Assembly (NCBI RefSeq): GCF_002761295.1
Contig: NZ_CP017881.1
Coordinates: 495,087-559,086, forward strand
DNA length: 64,000 nucleotides
Direction of reading: 5' to 3'
Source of the DNA: Methanohalophilus portucalensis
GTDB taxonomy: Archaea > Halobacteriota > Methanosarcinia > Methanosarcinales > Methanosarcinaceae
Shown here piece by piece: positions 49,369 through 57,474 of the stretch (position 1 is the stretch's first letter; each line of letters begins with the position of its first letter). The translations under genes were made by a program, and so were the position numbers. The notes under the pieces are model-generated. The model had not been told where the DNA came from, did no database searches, and worked only from the letters and a program-made list of their open reading frames with translations.

Positions 49369-50727
49369 TCAATAGACTGGTGTGATCGCAGGAACCAACC
49401 AGACTAAAGAAAGTATAGTAAAAGTCAGCAGGCTCTTAAACGGAATTTTAGTATAACTCATTGCCAAAATTGGGATTGAAACCAAAAAGGAAACCATCAG
49501 TCCGATGGCAACCTGGGTAACAATTTGGAACTGGGCTAATTGAGTGTATACAAGAGTAAATAAGGAAATTGAAATTCCTATTAAGACAATATCCAGAATT
49601 AAGGAAACCCTGTTGTTCAACTCAATCTTTTCATTAAGTTTAATCAATCCGGCCCCGGCAATTATCGTGATGAAAGCCATTATGATATATTGCTCAAATC
49701 TATAGGGAACAGGTCCCAAAAACCTCAGATATTCGGATATGGTGGTTGAGAGGATTAGGTAAAATAGAAGGAAATAAATTGCAGGAAGGCAATTTTGGAT
49801 TGTTTTACTGTAATCTCCGGATCTGATATAATCACTGGCCAGGAAGATAAATGAAACTAAAAATAAAAGGCCTGCAGCTAACTTTGAAAGCACGGAATCT
49901 ATTGTAATAACATTAATTTGAGAATTAATTGGTTCTTTTTGTAAACTTGCAAGTGTAAAGTTTATGCATTCTTGCATAATATTTTCATCAAAGGTTTCGA
50001 GTAGGTGGCTGGAATTTTCGGAAATAACTAGTTTTTTAGCTGTATTGTCTTCAAAATTTCCATAAAGAACATTTTCTTCCAGATCTTTCCCGGTAAGCTG
50101 GAGTCCTACTTCTTTAAGTTTACCCGGGGGTACTATTGTGTCTTTAGCACCTGTTGCAAGAAGAAGATTTGTTGGAAAGATCTCAGGATTTTCTGGAGGA
50201 TACCTGCCAGCAATAGCAAAAACCCCGTTTACATCCCTTTTTTCATAAGCCAGGTGATATGCAGTGTTCGCACCTCCGGAATGCCCGCCTATGACAATTT
50301 TTTCTGAATCGATTTGAGGTTGTTCTTTCAGGTACTCCAGAATAGTGCTAAACTGATCAACTTGCTCTTTTAGAAGGATATCTTTATCGTTGATTATTTC
50401 CCACTCGGGAACTCCTCCCTCAGATTTTCTATATGTGGGGCCTACTATAAGTATGGCAATATCCTCTTTTACAAAGCTTTTACCCCAATTCGTGTACATG
50501 GCCGGATCTGTACCGGAACCTGCACCAAAAAGGACACCTGGAAATTGGCCTGCATCATCTGGAACATATAAAGTTGCCACTACTTTACGCTCTTCTCCTG
50601 TAGAAAGAAGTAAGTGTTCAACTTCAAAGTCAGCTTCTGTATCCATTTCATTGGCAGTGAATCCCAGCCAACCTATTAATCCAATTAGTGCAAAGGTTAT
50701 GAGTAAAATTTGTTTTTTATTAGCCAT
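49369..50727 (-). CDS. Secreted/membrane alpha/beta hydrolase with C-terminal membrane domain
   Basis: The 452-aa protein has an N-terminal signal anchor (about residues 7-25), an alpha/beta-hydrolase domain (about 35-265) with nucleophile elbow GGHSGGANT and the acid/histidine regions GAKDTIVPP and NSSHLLETF, and six or so membrane helices from about residue 280 to the end. The fusion of a dienelactone-hydrolase-like domain to a membrane module is unusual. The catalytic domain should face outside. Substrate unknown; it converges with the pilin gene. Confidence 0.75.
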   Translation of the reverse strand: MANKKQILLITFALIGLIGWLGFTANEMDTEADFEVEHLLLSTGEERKVVATLYVPDDAGQFPGVLFGAGSGTDPAMYTNWGKSFVKEDIAILIVGPTYRKSEGGVPEWEIINDKDILLKEQVDQFSTILEYLKEQPQIDSEKIVIGGHSGGANTAYHLAYEKRDVNGVFAIAGRYPPENPEIFPTNLLLATGAKDTIVPPGKLKEVGLQLTGKDLEENVLYGNFEDNTAKKLVISENSSHLLETFDENIMQECINFTLASLQKEPINSQINVITIDSVLSKLAAGLLFLVSFIFLASDYIRSGDYSKTIQNCLPAIYFLLFYLILSTTISEYLRFLGPVPYRFEQYIIMAFITIIAGAGLIKLNEKIELNNRVSLILDIVLIGISISLFTLVYTQLAQFQIVTQVAIGLMVSFLVSIPILAMSYTKIPFKSLLTFTILSLVWLVPAITPVY

Positions 50728-50967
50728 TTAATCATCCGGAGCAATTTACAAAGGGTGCAAATGGAAAAAAGATATATTTATGCTTTGTGTGATAGATTTT
50801 ATATTTTTATAGAATATTGTTTAATTAAGTTATAATAATCAATTTATAATTGGCAGTCTTGTGACGGCAACTTTCATACTGGCTGCAGGGTTGAAGGAGA
50901 AGCTTGGAGTGGTCTGAAGCTAAAACACAAAGTACATTACAAATTATTGAGTTTAAACCATTGAAAC

Positions 50968-51612
50968 ATGGCAGGGATACAAGAAATTGATAAAGATCTA
51001 AAAGGTGACCTGGTACGCAAATCCATACATATACTATCCGGTCTGCTTTACATACCGCTTATTTATATTTCGGGACCTTTTGCATTTGAAGTTCTGGTTT
51101 TACTTGCATTAATTTATGCTCTTGTGATCATGTCCCTTTTAGTCCTTCATAGAATGCATTACCGGCCGGTTCTTGAAATGATTAAATGTTGGGGTCGGCA
51201 AAATGAAAATTATATCCCTCTAAAACCAACACTTTTGTTGCACACCGGAATTGGTATATCGGTATTGCTTTTTCCCGCCCACATTGTTTATGCATCTATA
51301 GCTATAACTGCCATGGGAGACGGGATCGCAACAATTTCGGGCAAAAAGATCGGTAAACATAAATTACCCTATTCCAAAATGAAATCTGTCGAAGGAACAA
51401 TTGCAGGATTCGCAGCCGCCTTTTTAGGAGCAGCCCTTTTTGTCCCTTATCTGCAGGCACTTGTAGCAAGTGCAGCAAGTATGCTGCTGGAAAGTGTAAT
51501 AGGGAGGGATATAAAAACGGATTCCTCGATAAAAACGGCATTCAACCTGTTAAAAAATGACAACTTGTTATTGCCTGTATTTTCAGGTTTTTTGATGGTT
51601 CTAACAGGTTGA
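50968..51612 (+). CDS. Dolichol/phytol-kinase-like membrane protein
   Basis: A 214-aa polytopic protein of the polyprenol kinase (SEC59/VTE5/CDP-archaeol-like) superfamily. It has about six helices and the family motifs DLVRKSIHILSGL near the start, and ITAMGDGIATISGKKIGKHKLP with KMKSVEGTIAGF. Members transfer phosphate from CTP to isoprenoid alcohols. In archaea this could feed dolichol-type glycan carriers for the S-layer. There is no clear ribosome-binding site. The product specificity is not shown by sequence. Confidence 0.8.
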   Translation: MAGIQEIDKDLKGDLVRKSIHILSGLLYIPLIYISGPFAFEVLVLLALIYALVIMSLLVLHRMHYRPVLEMIKCWGRQNENYIPLKPTLLLHTGIGISVLLFPAHIVYASIAITAMGDGIATISGKKIGKHKLPYSKMKSVEGTIAGFAAAFLGAALFVPYLQALVASAASMLLESVIGRDIKTDSSIKTAFNLLKNDNLLLPVFSGFLMVLTG

Positions 51613-51677
51613 ATGATATTTATTTCCAATTGGCATCAATGGCAAAAAAGAATTGATGAAGGATCTCATCTGCCCTT

Positions 51678-53051
51678 TTAAAACAAACCTCGATAAAATT
51701 CATCAATTTCCCCAATGATTTCAGAATACATACTCATGTATTCATCAGTTGGTTTCATTTCGTATTTCGAATTCACATCATAGCATGATTCGAAATCTTT
51801 TCCTTCAGGGGCATCTGAAAGTCGATCTGCATATTTAGAATAGAGCATTTCAATAATTTCATTTGCCTCTGCCAGATCCAGATTCAGGGCCATCTTGCTC
51901 ACCTCGCCCATAAATCTTGATTCCAGGCCAGTCGAATGATCAACTTTCTCTCCTTTGCCTCCAAGAGGTCCGATCAGCATTTCTCTGCCACAAACCGTAT
52001 CACTTATGGCCTGAGCCGCGGTTTCATAAAACATCATATCGGTACAGCACCCTGCAATGTTGTGGAAGTATTTTGCTGTAGAATGTTGCATATTACGCGA
52101 AACCGCAAGGGAAGAAATATTTGAAGCCCACAATATTTCTTTTGTAGATGAAGAGTTTGTAGCCGAATCAATTGCTCCGCAGGCATGTATGCTTGCACTT
52201 GTAACCAGCCGGGATTGTATGGTTTCAGCAACATCAATAATAGCCAGTGCTTCTGGTGAATCTATAGCATCTTTTCCCAGAATGGGACATTGGCCGCTTA
52301 TGAAATTATTCCCGTGCTCCTGATGGAATATGGATTTATGAAAAGTTTCAAAATCGGTTTGCAGATTATCGGATTGATAGACTTCATGAATATCATTCTT
52401 TGAATATAGCTCATTTGAAGATACGACCATATGTGCCTGTGAGGTATTTGGTGTTGCCGGACCTACAAGGGTCAACCCCTCCCTGCCGGCGATTTTTGTA
52501 GCCAGTCTTTCAAGTCTTGCTTCTTCTAAAGCTACAAACATTTCCTCTGGAGTATTGGTTCTTATAGGACCGTCATTGATTGTTTGCATGCATCCGGGAT
52601 AGATCCCCTGGACTATAGGCTCAATCGCAGAACTGATATGGATATTCAGGAAATTTTTTTCAGAAACCTTCCCACCCATTGGTCCTCCTATAATTACAGG
52701 GGGCTTGCAATCCATTTCTGTCCTGCTGACAACATTTATTTTTTCCTTGAATCTCCCGATATCCACAGCGTTGGGTGTTCCAAGAGACTTCAATATTTCA
52801 TCGTTATTTACCTGGATAGTTCTGCCTGTATCAGTACAGTATATTCCTACATTTGTCAGAAGTTCGATAGCGGCTGAAAAAACAGCATCTGCCATATCAA
52901 GTTCGTATGGTATGAATTCTTCGCCATCATTTATTATATCATAATCAGCAGCCAGTTCATTGGATAATTTTAAAACATCTTCATTATGTGTATCTTCACT
53001 TTTTTCTTCACCTGAAAAAGAGTTTCTTAGATATTTATATATGTCTGACAT
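51678..53051 (-). CDS. MtmB-family corrinoid methyltransferase homologue without pyrrolysine (Val196)
   Basis: At 457 aa it matches monomethylamine methyltransferase MtmB (458 aa) along its length: EFIPYELDM, LTNVGIYCTDTGR, GGPMGGKVSE, CCTDMM, DTVCGREML, STGLESRFMGEV and the C-terminal SAPEGK-like DAPEGKDFE. MtmB has an in-frame TAG for pyrrolysine at the motif GVOGPETS; here the frame has no TAG and the aligned motif TLVGPATP has valine (V196, codon GTA at 52466-52464). The start has AGGAGGT. It is divergent from a BCCT carrier. It cannot use pyrrolysine chemistry on methylamine, so the substrate may be a quaternary amine; that is inference. Confidence 0.85.
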   Translation of the reverse strand: MSDIYKYLRNSFSGEEKSEDTHNEDVLKLSNELAADYDIINDGEEFIPYELDMADAVFSAAIELLTNVGIYCTDTGRTIQVNNDEILKSLGTPNAVDIGRFKEKINVVSRTEMDCKPPVIIGGPMGGKVSEKNFLNIHISSAIEPIVQGIYPGCMQTINDGPIRTNTPEEMFVALEEARLERLATKIAGREGLTLVGPATPNTSQAHMVVSSNELYSKNDIHEVYQSDNLQTDFETFHKSIFHQEHGNNFISGQCPILGKDAIDSPEALAIIDVAETIQSRLVTSASIHACGAIDSATNSSSTKEILWASNISSLAVSRNMQHSTAKYFHNIAGCCTDMMFYETAAQAISDTVCGREMLIGPLGGKGEKVDHSTGLESRFMGEVSKMALNLDLAEANEIIEMLYSKYADRLSDAPEGKDFESCYDVNSKYEMKPTDEYMSMYSEIIGEIDEFYRGLF

Positions 53052-53466
53052 GTAGTATACCTCCTATATTTCTATTACTTATTCCCTTATATCAATAACT
53101 GATAATCTACAAACAACATTCAAAATATTACTAAACAAAATTAATTGTTTACAAAGTTATAGAATACAAGGTTTAGGTAATAAATATTTTAAAATAATTA
53201 TTTTAAATATATTGCCTTAAATAAAAGTAAGAATAATTTGAACTTTTTTCATGTAAAGTCTCTACTTCTAAAAGTTAGATATATAATGGAAGGATACTTT
53301 ATAGTTTAATTAAGGCGTAAAATCAAAGTGTTTTTGGTCACATTTGATATAAAATAATGTAAATCAAACACTTTTGTTATTGTTAGTTTAAACAGAACCT
53401 TTACGACTAAATATATGAAAATTTAAATTTGTTCATGGTTCTTATCATTATCAAAGGAGGCATGTA
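53052..53466. promoter_or_regulatory. 415-bp divergent control region between the MtmB homologue and the BCCT gene
   Basis: This A/T-rich stretch carries the ribosome-binding sites of both genes. It holds a 9-bp inverted repeat AAAGTGTTT (53325-53333) / AAACACTTT (53366-53374), with a second repeat TTTGAT/ATCAAA (53343-53348, 53363-53368) nested inside. TATA-like sequences occur on both strands. The repeats could be operators or a folded leader for the transporter. No additional gene is seen in it. Confidence 0.5.
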
Positions 53467-55071
53467 ATGAGAAAAATGCAAAAAGGGCTTACAGACTTTT
53501 CAGACACTTTAAAGACACCGACACTATTGGTATCGTTATTTTTAGCTTTTGCATTTGTTTTAGCCGGGACGGTCTTTCCGGAGCGTTTCGGAGTTTATAT
53601 GGATTTCACCTTTAATTGGATGGTCGCAAATCTTGGCTGGTCTTTCTTATTTGGTGGCAGTATTTTTTTATTGCTTATTGTATATTTGATGCTAAGTCCG
53701 CTTGGGGATATAAAACTGGGTGGGGACTATGAAAAACCTGCTTATTCCAATCTATCATGGTTTGCCATGCTTTTCAGTTGCGGAATGGGGATTGGCCTGC
53801 TTTTCTGGGGTGTTTCAGAACCGATATGGCATTATATGTGGCCACTCTATGAACAACCCAATACATCTGAATCCCTGCATGCCGCCATGAGGTATTCTTT
53901 CTTCCACTGGGGCTTCCATCCGTGGGCAATCTATTCTGTGGTTGCGGGCTCCTTAGCATATTTTTCCTACAGGAAAGGATTGCCAATGTTATTGAGTTCT
54001 ACACTGGAACCTATACTGGGAAGAGAAGGTATTGATGGAAAATGGGGTATTGCTGTTAATACCATTGGTGTCCTTGCAACCCTGTTTGGTATTGCGACAA
54101 CTCTTGGTTTAGGGGTTATGCAGATAGGCGCCGGGCTTGAGGAATTATTTGGTTATTCCAGCGGACCTACATTATGGGTAATGATAATTACTGTTGTTAC
54201 GATTCTTGCGATAATGTCCACAGCATCCGGTATTGACCGGGGCATTAAATGGCTGAGCCAGATCAATCTGGGTGTGGCAGCTCTTTTAATGATTCTGATA
54301 TTCATTCTTGGACCAACGCTATTTACCCTTGAGCTGTTTACTCATTCAGTAGGAGGATATTTGCAAAACTTGCTCCAGATGTCCTTTGGAACAGATCCTG
54401 CCGGAGTAGGAGCTGAAGGCTGGGGGGATTCCTGGACTATCTTCTACTGGGCATGGTGGATTGCCTGGGCACCATTTGTTGGATCCTTCATTGCCAGGGT
54501 TTCAAGGGGCCGGACAATCAGAAGTTTTGTTGTAGGGGTAATGCTTGCTCCTACAGTTGTCAGTATGGTATGGTTCAGTATATTTGGAGGATCTGCTCTG
54601 TTCATCGAGCATTTCGGAGCCGGTGGAATTGCTGGAGCTGTTGAAGTTGATTCTGCACTGGGCTTTTTCAGCATGCTTAGTTTTTTCCCTTTCTCTGATA
54701 TCCTTATTGCAGTTGCAATGTTCTCAGTAGCCATCTTTTTCATAACTTCATCTGACTCGGGTACTTATGTCATAGGAATGCTGACCTCTAAAGGCAACCC
54801 CAATCCTCCGCTTCCACTGAGGATTATATGGGGTAGTCTTGAAGGAGCTGTTGCAGCAGTTCTTCTACTCGCTGGCGGACTGGGTGCCCTCCAGACAGCT
54901 TCAGTAGTCGGAGGATTCCCCTTCATGATAGTTATGCTTTTGATGCTCTATTGCTTATTGAAAGCATTATTTATGGAACTGCAGGAAGAGTCGCTGCCGT
55001 TGGAGAGGGCTAAATTAAGGGCAACAATTAATGAAATTAGAACACGGGACAATCAAAAGGACAAAGAGTGA
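53467..55071 (+). CDS. BCCT-family betaine/carnitine/choline-type transporter
   Basis: A 534-aa sodium- or proton-coupled carrier with about 12 helices. BCCT signatures are GMGIGLLFWGVSEPIWHY and WTIFYWAWWIAWAPFVGSFIAR, and the C-terminus is charged and cytoplasmic, as in osmosensing members. Glycine betaine uptake is the likely role in a salt-adapted methanogen, for osmoprotection or as carbon source. The start has an AAAGGAGG ribosome-binding site. It is divergent from the non-pyrrolysine MtmB homologue. Confidence 0.93.
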   Translation: MRKMQKGLTDFSDTLKTPTLLVSLFLAFAFVLAGTVFPERFGVYMDFTFNWMVANLGWSFLFGGSIFLLLIVYLMLSPLGDIKLGGDYEKPAYSNLSWFAMLFSCGMGIGLLFWGVSEPIWHYMWPLYEQPNTSESLHAAMRYSFFHWGFHPWAIYSVVAGSLAYFSYRKGLPMLLSSTLEPILGREGIDGKWGIAVNTIGVLATLFGIATTLGLGVMQIGAGLEELFGYSSGPTLWVMIITVVTILAIMSTASGIDRGIKWLSQINLGVAALLMILIFILGPTLFTLELFTHSVGGYLQNLLQMSFGTDPAGVGAEGWGDSWTIFYWAWWIAWAPFVGSFIARVSRGRTIRSFVVGVMLAPTVVSMVWFSIFGGSALFIEHFGAGGIAGAVEVDSALGFFSMLSFFPFSDILIAVAMFSVAIFFITSSDSGTYVIGMLTSKGNPNPPLPLRIIWGSLEGAVAAVLLLAGGLGALQTASVVGGFPFMIVMLLMLYCLLKALFMELQEESLPLERAKLRATINEIRTRDNQKDKE

Positions 55072-55091
55072 GAACTGATATCCGATCGTTT

Positions 55092-55136
55092 AAGGGATGA
55101 TTTGATGGAAGTTACATCATCCCTTTAATTTCTTGT
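55092..55136 (+). terminator. Terminator after the BCCT gene
   Basis: AAGGGATGAT (55092-55101) pairs perfectly with ATCATCCCTT (55116-55125), then a T-rich tract (TAATTTCTTG). The stem is 10 bp, starting 21 bp after the stop codon. Confidence 0.7.
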
Positions 55137-55166
55137 TTTTCATTTCATCATAAATCTTTATCTATG

Positions 55167-55253
55167 CACCCGTTGCAGCACATGCAGCAACCACTTTTCT
55201 CTTTTTCCCCGAAACCTCAGTTTTGTGTATGCCCTGAATTCAATGCCACTCAT
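55167..55253 (+). repeat. 87-nt structured repeat, copy 2
   Basis: Second copy of the element at 49160-49246, same length. The stem is GTTGCA-N5-TGCAGC (55172-55188): relative to copy 1, pair three has changed from C-G to T-A and pair two from C-G to T-G, keeping the fold. The pyrimidine tract and 33-nt tail are conserved (28 of the 33 tail bases identical). It lies between the BCCT terminator and the LamG pilin gene, 70 bp ahead of the latter. Confidence 0.65.
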
Positions 55254-55323
55254 TTTTTATTGACAATATTGCTCGACCGAGGAAATATATTTATGTAATC
55301 TAATTATTTGTTATTAATTGTAC

Positions 55324-56148
55324 ATGTCTTTTAAAAACAATCTTTGCAATGATGCGGATGGCCTTGCTCCGGTAGTTGGTACAATCCTGATGGTCGGGAT
55401 TGTAGTCGTACTGGCTGCGGTTATTGGCACACAGGCTCTTTCTGTTGATACGCCTGATGACCACTACGAGCGGTTCAAGGAGATTACCGAGCAGGACATA
55501 AATTCCGAAACCCTTCCTGATGGCCTTGTGGCCCGCTGGAGTTTTGAAGGCAACTATGAGGATGTTACTGGTAATGGGAATGATGGTTCTGCTGTTGATG
55601 ATGTCAGTTTTACTGATGGGATCTCCGGTCAGGCAATCCAGCTGGATGGGGATAGTTATGTGGAAGTGCCTTCTTCGGAATCACTGAATATCACGGATGA
55701 GATCACGCTTGTGGCCTATGTTAAGTGGACGATTGATCCGGCAGACGGGGATAAATGGGCAAACATTGTTTGCAAAGATGTCATAGGTGAGTGGAATGCT
55801 GCATATAGGCTTCAGCATGGAAATTCTCTTCTTTCTCCAAATACTGATTTTGAATTTGCAATTGATCGAGGGGGCAATAAATATGTTCAATCTGATGATG
55901 GTCCTGCTATAAACGATTGGTACAAGATTGCAGGCACATATAATGGTTCTGAAATGATTCTTTATATTAATGGAAATATGGTGGGTTCTGATGAGTTATC
56001 AGGCCCTATCACGGCAAGTAATGGAGGGAAACTATACATTGGTACAGATACTCCCTCTAAAGCCCGTAAATTCATCGGCTGCATCGATGAGGTGCAGATA
56101 TACAACCGTGCCCTTTCACAGGCCGAGATTCGGTCCATAGGAAACTGA
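55324..56148 (+). CDS. Pilin-like protein fused to a LamG/concanavalin-A-like domain
   Basis: A 274-aa protein: short leader with LAPVVGTILMVGIVVVLAAVIG, the archaeal pilin helix, then (about residues 60-270) a jelly-roll lectin-like domain with LVARWSFEG, GNDGSAVDD, FTDGISGQAIQLDG and a C-terminal FIGCIDEVQIYNRALS, typical LamG features. It could be an adhesive minor pilin that binds glycans. I prefer ATG 55324 to the TTG at 55318. A TATA box (AAATATATTTATG at about 55283) lies upstream. It converges with gatD. Confidence 0.85.
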   Translation: MSFKNNLCNDADGLAPVVGTILMVGIVVVLAAVIGTQALSVDTPDDHYERFKEITEQDINSETLPDGLVARWSFEGNYEDVTGNGNDGSAVDDVSFTDGISGQAIQLDGDSYVEVPSSESLNITDEITLVAYVKWTIDPADGDKWANIVCKDVIGEWNAAYRLQHGNSLLSPNTDFEFAIDRGGNKYVQSDDGPAINDWYKIAGTYNGSEMILYINGNMVGSDELSGPITASNGGKLYIGTDTPSKARKFIGCIDEVQIYNRALSQAEIRSIGN

Positions 56149-56164
56149 TAGCCTGTAACTAATT

Positions 56165-56190
56165 TAAAAAAAAACCGCCTTGTGGGCGGC
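56165..56190 (-). terminator. Intrinsic terminator for gatD
   Basis: On the minus strand CCGCC-CACAA-GGCGG is followed directly by a run of nine T, 13 bp after the gatD stop codon: a textbook hairpin-plus-T-run. It may also help end the convergent pilin message. Confidence 0.8.
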
Positions 56191-56202
56191 AACCTGTTGT
56201 CT

Positions 56203-57447
56203 TCACCCAAGACTGCAATCCGCAATCTCGTTCGCCATTTTTTCCTGCATCAATTTTCGCACTTCTGACAGGTCGGATGTCTGGCCCAGTACACACATAA
56301 GTTTTACAAGGGCAACTTCTGATAACATGTCTTCGGCTTCGATTGCTCCGGCTTTGAGCATATCCGTGCCGGTGTCATAGACACGGTCACAGACACGTCC
56401 GTGCAGGCACTGGGATGCGATCACTATCGGTATGTTTGCTTGTGTTGCACGCTTGATCTCAGGGACCCAGTCGGTGGACACATGACCCAGCCCGGTTCCT
56501 TCTATTACAATGCCCTTGTATCCTGCATCGATATAATTGCCCAGGATTTCGGGTCTTGCACCGGGTGTGAACTTGACAATAGCACATTCGGGCTCGATCT
56601 TATCCCTGAGAGCCAGTTCTGTCTCTCCGCGTGCGGTGTATTCTGATTCTGTGGTGATCTGTCCTGTGGCATAATCCACAAAACCAATCGGGCGGGAATT
56701 GATGGACTGGAAAGCATCCCTGCGTGAGGTGTGCATTTTCCGGACTCTGGTAGCATAATGTATGCCGCAGCGATCATCGGAACTGCTCTCATGCATGACC
56801 GTGCAAACTTCTGCAATATCACTGACAGCAACCTTTGTTGCACAGATTGCATTCATCACATTGTCACTGCTTGGCCTGTCTGCACTGCGCTGGGAACCTA
56901 CAAAAACAACAGGCACCGGTGTGTCAAGCATGAATGCCAGAGCTGCTGCGGAATACATCATCGTATCGGTACCATGAGCAATCACTATGCCGTCTGCTCC
57001 GTTGTCAATTTCTTCATATACGGCCCGGGCAAGCTCTGTCCAGATCTGTGGTGTCATGTTCTCGGACAGGATATTCGCAACAACCCGTCCTCTTATATTG
57101 GCAATATCATCAAGTTCAGGGATTGTACGGACAATATCATCTGCAGAGCACTGTGAGCTCACAGCACCGCTACGGTAATCGATCTTACTGGCAATGGTAC
57201 CTCCTGTGGAGATAAAAACTACATTTTTAAGTCCTTTATTTTTGGTTACCTTGCCCTGCTTTTCTGGCTTTTGTATTTCTTTTTTAGGCTCCAGGAAAGT
57301 GATCTCTGTACCATCCGGCTCTATTCCTACATTGTATCCACTGACCATCTTCAGCACAATATGGCCGGTGACACTGGGCATTACAACCCCCTCATAGGCA
57401 GTTCCGCCCTTCTCGACCCTTATCCTGTCTCCTTCTTTGTAATCCAT
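56203..57447 (-). CDS. gatD: Glutamyl-tRNA(Gln) amidotransferase subunit D
   Basis: The asparaginase-like ammonia-producing subunit of archaeal GatDE, which makes Gln-tRNA(Gln). The 414-aa protein has a short N-terminal SH3-like region (residues 1-75, [14 protein letters not shown]) and then the asparaginase core with catalytic threonines in STGGTIAS and HGTDTM and the downstream lysine region. GatE is not in the window. The stop codon is followed by a strong terminator. It lies 27 bp downstream of argH on the same strand. Confidence 0.95.
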   Translation of the reverse strand: MDYKEGDRIRVEKGGTAYEGVVMPSVTGHIVLKMVSGYNVGIEPDGTEITFLEPKKEIQKPEKQGKVTKNKGLKNVVFISTGGTIASKIDYRSGAVSSQCSADDIVRTIPELDDIANIRGRVVANILSENMTPQIWTELARAVYEEIDNGADGIVIAHGTDTMMYSAAALAFMLDTPVPVVFVGSQRSADRPSSDNVMNAICATKVAVSDIAEVCTVMHESSSDDRCGIHYATRVRKMHTSRRDAFQSINSRPIGFVDYATGQITTESEYTARGETELALRDKIEPECAIVKFTPGARPEILGNYIDAGYKGIVIEGTGLGHVSTDWVPEIKRATQANIPIVIASQCLHGRVCDRVYDTGTDMLKAGAIEAEDMLSEVALVKLMCVLGQTSDLSEVRKLMQEKMANEIADCSLG

Positions 57448-57474
57448 AATTATCCCTGCAATGAATTTATCATC

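Noticed and set aside
50761-50835. 24-codon frame after AAGGGTG in the gap upstream of the hydrolase gene
   Set aside because: Very A/T-rich and over the promoter of a divergent gene; a chance match to a ribosome-binding site is likely.
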